The notes beneath the pieces are model-generated. The model ran no database searches and was not told where the DNA came from. It saw only the letters and a program-made list of their open reading frames with translations. A stretch of 64,000 bases of DNA, taken from the NCBI RefSeq assembly GCF_030929495.1, contig NZ_JAVFWN010000017.1:62001-126000 (forward strand), given 5' to 3'. Below, one piece after another: positions 38,120 to 47,000 of the stretch (position 1 is the stretch's first letter; each line of letters begins with the position of its first letter). The DNA comes from Nocardioides sp. LHD-245 (GTDB lineage Bacteria; Actinomycetota; Actinomycetes; Propionibacteriales; Nocardioidaceae). A program made the translations under genes and the position numbers.

Positions 38120-39436
38120 ATGCTGGTGAACATCCATCACGACAGCGCCAAGGAGCACAACCGGCTCCTCCTGGCCGGCGTCGTCTTCCTCACCGTGATC
38201 GCGGTGCTCATCTGGCTCTCGATCGCCATCTACAACAAGACCTTCGACAACGTCACGACGGTGACCGTCAAGGCCGACCGGGCCGGCCTCCAGCTGGCCA
38301 AGTTCGGCGACGTCCGGATCCATGGCGTGCTCGTCGGACGGGTCGACAAGATCGACCAGGACGGCGAGCAGGCCGAGATCACCCTCGCCCTCGAGCCGGA
38401 CGCGGCCGAGCGGATCCCCGCCAACGTCGGCGTCCGGATCCTGCCGACCACGCTTTTCGGCCAGAAGTTCGTCGCCCTGGTCCGTCCCGAGACCGCCTCC
38501 GGACAGCTGCGCGACGGCGACGTGATCCCGTCGGACCGGGTCGAGACGAACGTGGAGCTGAGTCAGGTGCTCGCCGACCTGTTCCCGTTGCTGCGCGCGG
38601 TCCGGCCCGCCGACCTCAACGCCACGCTGCACGCCCTGGCGACGGCGCTGGAGGGGCGGGGCGAGCAGCTCGGCGCGACGATGGAGCAGCTCGGCGACTA
38701 CATCGGCGCGATCAGCGACCACCTGCCGACGCTGCGTGAGGACCTGATCGCCCTCGCCGACGTCGCCGACGCCTACGACCTCGCCGCGCCCGATCTGCTC
38801 GACGTGCTCGACAACGTCACGGTCACCAGCAAGACGGTGACGGAGAAGGCCCAGGAGCTCGACGTCTTCTTCTCCGATCTCACCGGCCTGTCCGACACCG
38901 CCACCCGCTTCCTGGGCGACAACGAGCAGAACCTGATCCGGATGGGTCAGGTCACCGCCCCGGTGATCGACCTGCTCGCCGAGTACTCCCCGGAGTTCCC
39001 GTGCCTGATCCGCGGTGCGGCCAACTATGCGCCGATCCTGTCCAAGACGTTCGAGGGCAATGTGGTCAAGCAGTACATCGAGTTCTTCCAGCCGCAGTTC
39101 CGCCCCTATGACGAGCGCGACCTGCCCCAGTACGGCGAGGTCGGCCACGGCCCCTGGTGCGCGGGACTGCCGAACTTCACCGTCCCGGGGACCCCGAACC
39201 CGCTCGACCAGGGCTCCGACATCGACGAGAAGGGCGGCTTCTCGCCGCTGCCGCTGCAGGGCCTGCTCGGCCGGCCGGCCTCGATCGACAGCGGGTACGC
39301 CGGCAGCGTGGCCGAGCAGCGGGTCGTCAACGCGATGCTGGCCGGTGAGAGCGGCACCGACGATCCGTCGGCGTACGGCGCCCTCGGCTCGCTCCTCTAC
39401 GGACCTGTCGTCCGCGAGGGGAAGGCCGCCGGATGA
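38120..39436 (+). CDS. mce4A: Mce4A, MCE protein of the sterol importer
   Basis: A 438-residue protein with one N-terminal helix ('LLLAGVVFLTVIAVLIWLSIAIY') and an MCE domain with 'GDVRIHGVLVGRVDKI' and 'ILPTTLFGQKFVAL', the typical MceA pattern. The C-terminal region is longer than in operon 1 (438 versus 352 residues) and contains Cys residues and 'VPGTPNPLDQGSD'. It would begin the sterol-conducting tube outside the membrane. It overlaps mce4B by 4 bases. Confidence 0.9.
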   Translation: MLVNIHHDSAKEHNRLLLAGVVFLTVIAVLIWLSIAIYNKTFDNVTTVTVKADRAGLQLAKFGDVRIHGVLVGRVDKIDQDGEQAEITLALEPDAAERIPANVGVRILPTTLFGQKFVALVRPETASGQLRDGDVIPSDRVETNVELSQVLADLFPLLRAVRPADLNATLHALATALEGRGEQLGATMEQLGDYIGAISDHLPTLREDLIALADVADAYDLAAPDLLDVLDNVTVTSKTVTEKAQELDVFFSDLTGLSDTATRFLGDNEQNLIRMGQVTAPVIDLLAEYSPEFPCLIRGAANYAPILSKTFEGNVVKQYIEFFQPQFRPYDERDLPQYGEVGHGPWCAGLPNFTVPGTPNPLDQGSDIDEKGGFSPLPLQGLLGRPASIDSGYAGSVAEQRVVNAMLAGESGTDDPSAYGALGSLLYGPVVREGKAAG

Positions 39437-40521
39437 GCGTCCGCAACCAGCGCAACGCGGTCACCGCCGCCGCGGCGATCAAGCTCGGCGTGTTCACGCT
39501 GGTGTCCGTGTTCGTGACCGGCCTGCTCGCCGTGATCATGGGCAACATCGGCTTCGGCGAGCGCAACGAGTACCAGGCGATCTTCACCAACGCGACCATG
39601 CTGGAGAAGGGCGACGACGTCCGGGTGGCGGGCGTCAGCGTGGGCGAGGTGAAGAAGGTCGAGCACTACCGGCGCTCGATGGCCAAGGTGACGTTCAAGG
39701 TCGACTCCGGCGTCGGCCTGACGACCGCGTCGCGGGCCAACATCCGCTTCCTCAACCTGGTCGGCGACCGCTACATGAGCCTCGAGCAAGGGACCGGTGC
39801 CGCCGAGGCCGAGGCGCTGGCCGACGGTGCCACGATCCCGGTCGGCAACACCGAGCCCGCGCTCGACCTGACCGTCCTCTTCGACGGCTTCAAGCCGCTG
39901 TTCGCCGCGCTCACGCCCGACCAGGTCAACGAGCTGAGCATGAACCTGGTCCAGGTGCTCCAGGGCGAGGGCGGCACGGTGCGCAGCCTCCTCGACCACA
40001 CGGCATCGCTCACCACGACCCTGGCCGACCGCGACCAGCTGATCGGCGACGTCGTCACCAACCTCACCCAGACCCTCAAGACCGTCGACGACCGTCACGA
40101 GCAGCTGAGCACGCTCATCGTGGAGCTCAAGGACTGGATGACCGACCTCGCGAAGGACCGGGACACGATCGGCTCGTCGCTCGACAACATCTCCGAGCTC
40201 ACGGTGGCCGTCGCCGACCTGCTCCGCCGCGGCCGGCCGCTGCTCAAGGAGGACATCGCCGCGCTGCGTGAGCTGTCCAAGCTGCTCAACCAGAAGGAGA
40301 ACCGGGCCAACCTCGCCGAGCTGCTCGACCGGATGCCCGAGACGATGACCGACCAGACCCGCACCGGCACCTACGGCTCCTGGTACCAGTACTACGTCTG
40401 CGGCGTCTCGGCGAGCATCCGGCTCCCGCTGATCGGCGACCTGCCGATCATCAAGGAGATCCAGAAGTTCATCACCGACTTCTCCTTCAAGTCCACGGCC
40501 CCGAGGTGTCAGGACCGATGA
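39433..40521 (+). CDS. mce4B: Mce4B, MCE protein of the sterol importer
   Basis: A 362-residue protein: an N-terminal anchor at about 17-37, an MCE domain with 'MLEKGDDVRVAGVSVGEV' and 'FLNLVGDRYMSL', then a helical domain ending in 'YVCGVSASIRLP'. The ATG lies in an ATGA overlap with mce4A. Confidence 0.9.
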   Translation: MSVRNQRNAVTAAAAIKLGVFTLVSVFVTGLLAVIMGNIGFGERNEYQAIFTNATMLEKGDDVRVAGVSVGEVKKVEHYRRSMAKVTFKVDSGVGLTTASRANIRFLNLVGDRYMSLEQGTGAAEAEALADGATIPVGNTEPALDLTVLFDGFKPLFAALTPDQVNELSMNLVQVLQGEGGTVRSLLDHTASLTTTLADRDQLIGDVVTNLTQTLKTVDDRHEQLSTLIVELKDWMTDLAKDRDTIGSSLDNISELTVAVADLLRRGRPLLKEDIAALRELSKLLNQKENRANLAELLDRMPETMTDQTRTGTYGSWYQYYVCGVSASIRLPLIGDLPIIKEIQKFITDFSFKSTAPRCQDR

Positions 40522-41510
40522 CCCATCCCGCTACGAAGGCCCGCGACGCACGCGTACTCCGCCTCGGTGTGATCACCCTCGTGGTGATGGTCCTGGTCTC
40601 GGCCGCCACCTTCAACCTCGGCAAGTTCCCCGGCTTCCGCGGCACGACCTACCACGCCGAGTTCAGCGACGCCAGCGGCATCCGCAAGGGCAATATCGTC
40701 CAGGTCGGCGGCATCCGCGTCGGCCGGGTCACCGCCATCTCGCTCGCCGGCGACCGGGTCGACGTGAAGTTCGAGGTCGACGGCGACGTCGAGTTCGGCA
40801 AGGACAGCAGCGCCTCGATCGAGGTGCTCAACCTGCTCGGCGAGAAGTTCCTCGACCTCCAGCCGGCCGGCAAGGGCCAGCTCGCCGAGGGAGGCACGAT
40901 CCCCGTCGAGCGCACCCAGGCGGCGTACGACATCGTCGGCGTGTTCGGCGATCTCACCACCACGACCGAGGAGATCGACACCGACCAGCTGGCGCAGGCG
41001 CTCGACACCGTGGCCGACACGCTCGACGAGTCGGCGCCCGAGATCCAGGCGTCCTTCGACGGCATCTCGCGGCTCTCGCAGAGCATCGCGTCGCGCGACG
41101 CCGAGATCCAGACCCTCTTCGAGAGCTCGAAGGAGGTCACTCGGGTGCTCGCCGACCGCAGCGAGGACATCGTCGAGCTGATGAAGAACAGCGACCTGGT
41201 CTTCCAGGAGCTGACGAAGCGCAAGGACGCGGTCCACGCCCTGCTGGTCAACGCCCGCGCACTCGCCCGAGAGCTGCGTGGCGTGGTCGAGGACAACCAG
41301 GAGCAGATCGGGCCCGCGCTCCAGGAGGTCGACGGACTCGTCTCCTTCCTGGTGTCCAAGAAGGACAAGCTCAAGGCGACGCTCGCCGCGCTCGGCCCCT
41401 ACGTGTCCATCCTCAGCAACATCATCGGCACCGGTCCCTGGTTCGACGCCTATGCGGCGAACCTGCTGGCCCTGCCCACCGGTGAGTTCGTCCCCGGGTT
41501 CGACGGGTGA
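40518..41510 (+). CDS. mce4C: Mce4C, MCE protein of the sterol importer
   Basis: A 330-residue protein with a membrane helix at about 14-33, an MCE domain with 'ASGIRKGNIVQVGGIRVGRV' and 'NLLGEKFLDLQP', and a helical tail. Unlike many MceC proteins it lacks a long Pro-rich C-terminus. It starts in an ATGA overlap with mce4B; the frame is open 12 bases further upstream. Confidence 0.9.
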   Translation: MTHPATKARDARVLRLGVITLVVMVLVSAATFNLGKFPGFRGTTYHAEFSDASGIRKGNIVQVGGIRVGRVTAISLAGDRVDVKFEVDGDVEFGKDSSASIEVLNLLGEKFLDLQPAGKGQLAEGGTIPVERTQAAYDIVGVFGDLTTTTEEIDTDQLAQALDTVADTLDESAPEIQASFDGISRLSQSIASRDAEIQTLFESSKEVTRVLADRSEDIVELMKNSDLVFQELTKRKDAVHALLVNARALARELRGVVEDNQEQIGPALQEVDGLVSFLVSKKDKLKATLAALGPYVSILSNIIGTGPWFDAYAANLLALPTGEFVPGFDG

Positions 41511-42745
41511 TCGCGATGGTGACCTCCGTGCTCAAGCGTCTCGACCGCCGCGTCCTCGCCCTCGTCGGCGCGGCCCTGCTGGTCGCCGTCGCGGTCAACC
41601 TGGTCCGCTCGCCGACGGAGATGAAGACCGTCACGGCGCACTTCCCGCGCGCCGTCAGCGTCTACGAGGGCACCGACGTGCGGATCCTCGGCGTCAACGT
41701 CGGCAAGGTGACCGCGGTGACTCCCGAGGGCAACTCGGTGCGGGTCGAGATGGAGTACGACGCGTCGTACCGCGTGCCCGCCGAGGCCCAGGCCGTGATC
41801 GTGACCCCGACCCTGGTCGCGGACCGCTATGTCCAGCTGACGCCCGTCTTCCGAGGCGGTGACGTGATGGCGAGCGGCGCCGATATCGCGCTGCCCAAGA
41901 CGGCGGTGCCGGTCGAGCTGGATCGCATCTACGGCAGCCTCCAGGCGCTCACCCGCGCCCTGGGCCCCAACGGCGTGAACGCGGACGGCACCCTCGACCA
42001 CCTGCTCGAGGCCGGCACCAAGGCCTTCGCGGGCCAGGGTGCCAAGGGCAACCAGATGATCCGCGACCTCGCCGACGCGGCGCAGACCTTCGGCGACGGC
42101 GCCGGCCCGCTCTTCGAGTCCGTCACCCAGCTGGCGCGGTTCACGACGACCCTCGCCGAGAACGACACGCTGGTGCGGGCCTTCATGCAGGACCTCACCG
42201 GCGTCTCGGCCATGCTCGCCGAGGAGAGCGACGAGCTCCAGAAGGCGGTCGCCGCGGTCGCCAGGGCCGTCGGGAGCGTGAAGGGCTTCGTCCGCGACAA
42301 CCGCGACGCGTTCGTCGCCGACGTCCGCAAGCTCACCGAGGTGATGAGCACCATCGCCTCGGAGAAGGAGAACATCGAGACCGCGGTGAAGGTCGCGCCG
42401 GTGGCGATGGGCAACCTCGCCATGGGCTTCGACCACGTCAGCGGCAGCCAGAACTCCCGGATGGCCATCGGTGGGCTGGTGTGGGACGTCGACGGCGTGG
42501 TCTGCGCCTTCATCCAGCAGCACCCCGCGATGCCGGCGGCGCTCAAGGACACCGCCTGCGACCTGATCGAGAAGCTGATCGAGCCGATCCTCACCAAGCT
42601 GCCCTGGCTCCCGCCCGAGTTCAAGAGCTATCTGCCCCGGCAGGCCGCCGCCAAGGACGGCGTCCAGGTGCCCGACGTGGCGGACGTGTCCTACTCGACC
42701 GGCGACGACGCCACGGTCATGACCCTGCTCGGAGGTGCGTCATGA
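41507..42745 (+). CDS. mce4D: Mce4D, MCE protein of the sterol importer
   Basis: A 412-residue protein with an N-terminal helix ('VLALVGAALLVAVAVNLV') and an MCE domain with 'VSVYEGTDVRILGVNVGKV' and 'TLVADRYVQLTPV', the MceD pattern. There is no lipobox, in contrast to the D subunit of operon 1. I use the GTG at 41507 that overlaps the previous stop; an ATG 9 bases later is possible. Confidence 0.88.
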   Translation: MIAMVTSVLKRLDRRVLALVGAALLVAVAVNLVRSPTEMKTVTAHFPRAVSVYEGTDVRILGVNVGKVTAVTPEGNSVRVEMEYDASYRVPAEAQAVIVTPTLVADRYVQLTPVFRGGDVMASGADIALPKTAVPVELDRIYGSLQALTRALGPNGVNADGTLDHLLEAGTKAFAGQGAKGNQMIRDLADAAQTFGDGAGPLFESVTQLARFTTTLAENDTLVRAFMQDLTGVSAMLAEESDELQKAVAAVARAVGSVKGFVRDNRDAFVADVRKLTEVMSTIASEKENIETAVKVAPVAMGNLAMGFDHVSGSQNSRMAIGGLVWDVDGVVCAFIQQHPAMPAALKDTACDLIEKLIEPILTKLPWLPPEFKSYLPRQAAAKDGVQVPDVADVSYSTGDDATVMTLLGGAS

Positions 42746-44094
42746 CCGCCCCGCTCCGCCGATGGCGCGCCCTGGTGGCGATGCTGCTCGGCACCGCCCT
42801 CCTCACCGGCTGCAGCAGCTTCGACGGCGCCTACGACCTGCCGTTGCCCGGTCACCCGGTCGACGCCGACGAGGCGTTCGAGGTGACCGCGTACTTCCGC
42901 GACGTCCTCAACGTGGTGCCTCGGTCGCCCGTCATGGTCGACGACGTCGTCATCGGAGAGGTCACCGAGGTCGAGCGGGCGGGGTGGAACGCGAAGGTCG
43001 TCCTGCGGCTGCGCGACGACGTCAAGCTGCCCGACAACACGATCGCGGACATCCGTCAGGTCTCCCTGCTCGGCGAGAAGTACGTCGCCCTGGAGGCGCC
43101 CCAGGAGGAGGCGGCGACCGGACGGCTGGGGGAGGGCGACGAGATCGCGCTCGCCAAGACGGGCCGCAACCCCGAGGTCGAGGAGGTCCTCGGTGCGCTG
43201 TCCTTCCTGCTCAGTGGCGGCGGCGTCGCCCAGCTCGGCACCATCACCCGCGAGGCGAACCTGGTCATGTCCGGACGTGAGGACCGGCTGCGCAACCTGC
43301 TCTCCTCGCTGGACTCGGTGGTGGGGACCATCGACCAGCAGAAGCTGGACATCATCCAGGCGCTGGAGTCGCTCAACAACCTGACCACGACGCTCAATGC
43401 GGAGAAGAAGACGATCGGCGACGCGCTCGACGCGGTGGGACCCGCGGTCGAGGTGCTCGCCGCCCAGCACGAGGAGCTGATCGAGATGCTCGGCTCGCTC
43501 GACCAGCTCGGCAAGGTCGGCACCCGGGTCATCAACGCCAGCAAGGAGGACGTGCTCCGGATCCTCAAGGACCTCAGCCCGGTCCTGCGCCGCCTGACCG
43601 AGGCCGACGAGCAGCTCGCGCCCGGGCTCAACCTGCTGGTCAGCTTCCCCTTCCCCCAGGCGGCCAACAACATCGTCCAGGGCGACTACGCCGACACGAT
43701 CATCCGGGCCGACCTCGACTTCGCCAACCTGTACAAGACCCTGGGCCTGCCGGAGATCCAGCTGCCCGACCTCGGTGAGGTCCTCGACCAGGTCGGCAAG
43801 TGCCTCAAGAGCGGCAGCTTGACCAGCGCGGCCTGCCTGAAGGTGCTCAGCGACGTCAACCTGCTCGCGGACCTGCAGACCAAATGCCAGGACCCGGCGA
43901 TCAAGAACAGCCCGGTCTGCAAGCTGCTCACCTCCCTGCCGAACCTCGATCTGGGCGGTCTCCTCGGCGGTTCCAACGGACTGCTCGGCCCGAACAGCCC
44001 GCTCGGCGGCCTGCTCAAGGGCCTGACCGGAGCGCGACCGTCCGCCCACCACACCTCGACCGAGGACCTGCTGGGCGGAGGTGTCGCGTCGTGA
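42742..44094 (+). CDS. mce4E: Mce4E lipoprotein of the sterol importer
   Basis: A 450-residue MCE lipoprotein. The lipobox 'LLTGCSSF' places the lipidated Cys near residue 25. The MCE domain contains 'VPRSPVMVDDVVIGEV' and 'SLLGEKYVAL'. The C-terminal region carries four or more Cys and a Gly/Leu-rich tail. GGAGG lies 6 bases upstream of the ATG, which overlaps the mce4D stop. Confidence 0.9.
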   Translation: MTAPLRRWRALVAMLLGTALLTGCSSFDGAYDLPLPGHPVDADEAFEVTAYFRDVLNVVPRSPVMVDDVVIGEVTEVERAGWNAKVVLRLRDDVKLPDNTIADIRQVSLLGEKYVALEAPQEEAATGRLGEGDEIALAKTGRNPEVEEVLGALSFLLSGGGVAQLGTITREANLVMSGREDRLRNLLSSLDSVVGTIDQQKLDIIQALESLNNLTTTLNAEKKTIGDALDAVGPAVEVLAAQHEELIEMLGSLDQLGKVGTRVINASKEDVLRILKDLSPVLRRLTEADEQLAPGLNLLVSFPFPQAANNIVQGDYADTIIRADLDFANLYKTLGLPEIQLPDLGEVLDQVGKCLKSGSLTSAACLKVLSDVNLLADLQTKCQDPAIKNSPVCKLLTSLPNLDLGGLLGGSNGLLGPNSPLGGLLKGLTGARPSAHHTSTEDLLGGGVAS

Positions 44095-45362
44095 GCAGGG
44101 GAGTCCGGATCCGGCTGATGGCCTTCGTGGCGCTCAGTGCCATCGGCATCACCTACATCGGTGCCACCTACCTCGGCGTCATCGACCGGATCACCGGCCG
44201 CGGCATCACCGTCACGGCGAGCCTGCCCGGCTCGGGTGGTCTCTTCGAGGGCAGCGAGGTGACCTACCGCGGGGTCAAGATCGGCCGGGTCTCGAGGATG
44301 GACACGACCGACGACGGCGTCGACCTGACCCTCGACCTCGAGGAGGAGACCCGACTGCCGCTGGACGCGCGGCTCTACGTCCACAACCTCTCGGCGGTGG
44401 GCGAGCAGTACCTCGACTTCCAGCCCGCCGACGTGAAGGGCCCCTACGCGAAGGACGGCTCGACCTTCGCCGGCGACGAGCGCTCGCTTCCCGTCGACGA
44501 GGGCGACCTGCTCGTCGACCTCAACCGATTCGTGGGCTCGGTCGACAAGGAGAGCCTCGCGAAGGTCGTCGAGGAGCTCGGCCTGATGTTCACCGACACC
44601 GGCGCCGACCTGCAACGGCTCCTCGACGGCGGCTCGGCGTTCATCGCCGAGGCGAGCGCCCACACCGAGGAGACGATCCAGCTGCTCGACAGTGGCCTCG
44701 CGGTGCTGAAGACGCAGCAGGGCCAGAAGGAGAACATCCGCCGCTTCGCGACGGACCTCGACACCATCACCACCGCCCTGCGCGGCAGCGACGGCGACCT
44801 CCGCACGGTCCTCGGCTCGACTCCGGGCGCGGCCCGGGCGCTGACCAAGCTGCTCGAGGAGCTGGAACCGACGATCCCCGTGCTCCTCGGCGACCTGATC
44901 ACCGTCGACCAGGTCCTGCTCAGCGAGCTCGACGGCATCGAGCAGCTCCTCGTCACCTACCCGGCGCTCATCGCCGGCGGGCCGACCGGCAGCACCGCCG
45001 ACGGCTGGGGTCACGTCAATCTGCAGTTCGACTACAGCGTGCCGCCCTGCACCCAGGGCTACGTGCCCCCGGCGGAGTGGCGCTCCACGCAGGACCTGAC
45101 CGATGCCAAACCGGCCGACGTCAACTGCACGGCGGGGCCGCCGTACGTCATGCGTGGGAGCAAGTACGCGCCGGGAAACCGGAAGAACCGGGCCTCGCCC
45201 GGTCGCGTCTACAGTGGCACCTACGATCCGTCCACCGGCCAGGTGCCCGGACTGGTCGACACCACGGGGAACCCGGTCGAGCTGCGGCAGCCGGAGGACC
45301 TGTCCGTCCTGGGAGGGGATGCGTGGAAGTGGCTGTTGGTGGGTCCGGTGGCGAGCAGGTGA
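44091..45362 (+). CDS. mce4F: Mce4F, MCE protein of the sterol importer
   Basis: A 423-residue protein: an N-terminal helix ('LMAFVALSAIGITYIGATYLGV'), then an MCE domain with 'SGGLFEGSEVTYRGVKIGRV' and 'LSAVGEQYLDFQP', the MceF signature also seen in operon 1. Its C-terminal segment contains a Cys-bearing 'PPCTQGYVPP' loop. The GTG overlaps the mce4E stop and GGAGG lies about 10 bases upstream. Confidence 0.9.
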   Translation: MSRGVRIRLMAFVALSAIGITYIGATYLGVIDRITGRGITVTASLPGSGGLFEGSEVTYRGVKIGRVSRMDTTDDGVDLTLDLEEETRLPLDARLYVHNLSAVGEQYLDFQPADVKGPYAKDGSTFAGDERSLPVDEGDLLVDLNRFVGSVDKESLAKVVEELGLMFTDTGADLQRLLDGGSAFIAEASAHTEETIQLLDSGLAVLKTQQGQKENIRRFATDLDTITTALRGSDGDLRTVLGSTPGAARALTKLLEELEPTIPVLLGDLITVDQVLLSELDGIEQLLVTYPALIAGGPTGSTADGWGHVNLQFDYSVPPCTQGYVPPAEWRSTQDLTDAKPADVNCTAGPPYVMRGSKYAPGNRKNRASPGRVYSGTYDPSTGQVPGLVDTTGNPVELRQPEDLSVLGGDAWKWLLVGPVASR

Positions 45363-45949
45363 CGGACGAGCGGAGCCGGGTCCGCCTCAACGTCGCCCTG
45401 TACGTCGCCGTGGTGGTCTGCGGCTGCGTCGCGCTGCTGCTCCTCTACCTCCACGTGAGCACCTCCGACAACGAGGTCAACGGCACCGATGTCGTGCCGG
45501 GCGCCGGCCAGGACGTCGGCCGTGGCACCGTCGAGGCGGTCCGGCTCGCCAACGACACCGAGCAGGAGCGCATCGCCGCCCAGCTCGACGCCGCGACCAA
45601 GATGGTCACCGCGTTCGTGAACTTCGACTACGAGGAGCCGCAGAGCACCATCGAGGCGGTCAAGTCGATGGCCACCGGCACCTTCCTCTCGCAGTACTCC
45701 CAGGGGGCGAAGGACCTCGAGAAGCTGGCCGCCGAGGCCCAGTCCGACATGGTCGCCGAGGTGGTGTGGGCCGGGCTGGTCGCCGGCGACGACGACACCG
45801 CGACGGCCATCGTGGCGACCAGTGGCACGGTCCGGAACAAGACGACCGAGTTCCAGCCCGAGGCCCGCAACTACCGCATCCAGGTCGATCTGGTGCTGGA
45901 GGACGGTCGCTGGCTGACCAAGGACCTCCAGTACGTCGCCCTGGGTTGA
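45359..45949 (+). CDS. Mce-associated membrane protein 1, mce operon 2
   Basis: A 196-residue protein with one N-terminal helix ('ALYVAVVVCGCVALLLLYLHV') and an outer NTF2-like domain ('MVTAFVNFDYEEPQSTIEAV', 'GRWLTKDLQYVALG'). It resembles the Mas accessory proteins encoded after mceF. The GTG overlaps the mce4F stop by 4 bases. Confidence 0.82.
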   Translation: MTDERSRVRLNVALYVAVVVCGCVALLLLYLHVSTSDNEVNGTDVVPGAGQDVGRGTVEAVRLANDTEQERIAAQLDAATKMVTAFVNFDYEEPQSTIEAVKSMATGTFLSQYSQGAKDLEKLAAEAQSDMVAEVVWAGLVAGDDDTATAIVATSGTVRNKTTEFQPEARNYRIQVDLVLEDGRWLTKDLQYVALG

Positions 45950-45971
45950 TGCTGCGCAGGATGAGGAAGAG

Positions 45972-46817
45972 ATGAATCGCCCCACCCCCCGCAAGCCCGC
46001 CAGCTCCCGCGGCCAGACGCCCCGTCCGCGCCGGCTCGCCGGCCGGCCGGGCACCGCCCGGCCGGCCTCGCCCGACGAGAAGGTCGACGAGCACCTCGAC
46101 GACGAGATCGACGAGCAGGCCGACGAGCACCTCGACGAGATCGACGAGCAGGCCGAAGGCTCGGCGGCCCCCGGAGGCCGTGGCCCCGGCCTGTTGGCCC
46201 GCCCGCGCACGACCCGGGTGCTGATCACGGTGCTCGCCCTGGTCACGCTCGCGCTGGTCGCCGAGTTCGCCCTGCTCCTGGTCGACCGCTTCGGCGACGA
46301 CGAGCCGTCCACGCGGGTCAGCGACGCCGGCGGCCTGAGCGTCCCGAAGGGACGACCGGTGGTGATCCCCGCGCTCCAGTGGCGCGACGGCGTCGAGGCC
46401 GCGGCGAAGGCGGCCCAGGAGCTGGTCTCGGTCGACTACAGCAAGTACGACGAGGAGGTCGCCCGCGCCGTCGAGCTCACGACCGACCGCTACGAGCAGG
46501 ACTATCTCAAGACGATCGGCGACGTGAAGGAGCAGGGCATCGCCCAGGAGCTCAAGGTCCAGGCCAGCGTCGTCGCCCAGGGTGTCGTCCGCGCCAACCG
46601 GACCCGGCTCGAGGCGCTGGTCTTCCTCAACCAGGTCGTGGAGCGCAAGCGCGACGGCGAGAAGGAGACCGTCGTGACGCCCTACCGGGTGCTGGTCACG
46701 ATGGTGAACACCGACCACGGCTGGCTGGTCGACCGGCTCGACACCGACGACCCGTCGGCCACGCCGAGCCCGGAGGCGCCGAGCCCGGGGCCGACAGAGC
46801 AAGACAAGACCGAATAG
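45972..46817 (+). CDS. Mce-associated membrane protein 2 with acidic repeat
   Basis: A 281-residue protein. The first 35 residues are basic and Pro/Arg-rich, and residues about 36-62 form an acidic repeat of 'DEHLDDEIDEQA' units. One membrane helix (about 85-108) and an outer NTF2-like domain ending 'DHGWLVDRLDTDDP' follow. It is the second Mas-type accessory protein of the operon; operon 1 has only one. Its TAG stop forms the first bases of a large inverted repeat. Confidence 0.8.
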   Translation: MNRPTPRKPASSRGQTPRPRRLAGRPGTARPASPDEKVDEHLDDEIDEQADEHLDEIDEQAEGSAAPGGRGPGLLARPRTTRVLITVLALVTLALVAEFALLLVDRFGDDEPSTRVSDAGGLSVPKGRPVVIPALQWRDGVEAAAKAAQELVSVDYSKYDEEVARAVELTTDRYEQDYLKTIGDVKEQGIAQELKVQASVVAQGVVRANRTRLEALVFLNQVVERKRDGEKETVVTPYRVLVTMVNTDHGWLVDRLDTDDPSATPSPEAPSPGPTEQDKTE

Positions 46818-46976
46818 TCGTGTCTCCCACGCCCCCGCCTGCTACGCGACGTTTCCGACTCGATCTGGCTGCGTTGGCGTCGCTCGACGTGCGATCCAGC
46901 ACGCCGTCGCTCCGCCGCCTTGCCAGATCGGCCGGAAACGCCGCTCGCTACGACGGCGACGTGCGAGACACGACTA
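46815..46976. repeat. Imperfect 162-bp inverted repeat after mce operon 2
   Basis: Three aligned pairs of perfect arms are spaced almost equally on both sides: 46815-46826 with 46965-46976 (12 bases), 46850-46857 with 46933-46940 (8 bases), and 46861-46869 with 46922-46930 (9 bases). It fills the gap between the Mce-associated gene and the KstR operator at 46979. It may be a terminator or a small palindromic mobile-type element. Confidence 0.75.
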
Positions 46977-46978
46977 GC

Positions 46979-46992
46979 TAGAACACGTTACA
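46979..46992. promoter_or_regulatory. KstR operator of the ferredoxin-reductase operon
   Basis: TAGAACACGTTACA is an exact match to TnnAACnnGTTnnA. The -10 hexamer TACAGT starts at 46989 inside it. The flanking 18 bases from 46978 are identical to those at 61281. Confidence 0.88.
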
Positions 46993-46994
46993 GT
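46989..46994 (+). promoter_or_regulatory. -10 hexamer TACAGT, leaderless promoter
   Basis: Six bases before the GTG at 47001 and overlapping the KstR operator. Confidence 0.55.
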
Positions 46995-47000
46995 TCCGTC

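Noticed and set aside
46815..46976. tRNA gene or attachment site in the gap after mce operon 2
   Set aside because: The inverted repeat lacks a cloverleaf and T-loop pattern, and no integrase or flanking duplication is present.
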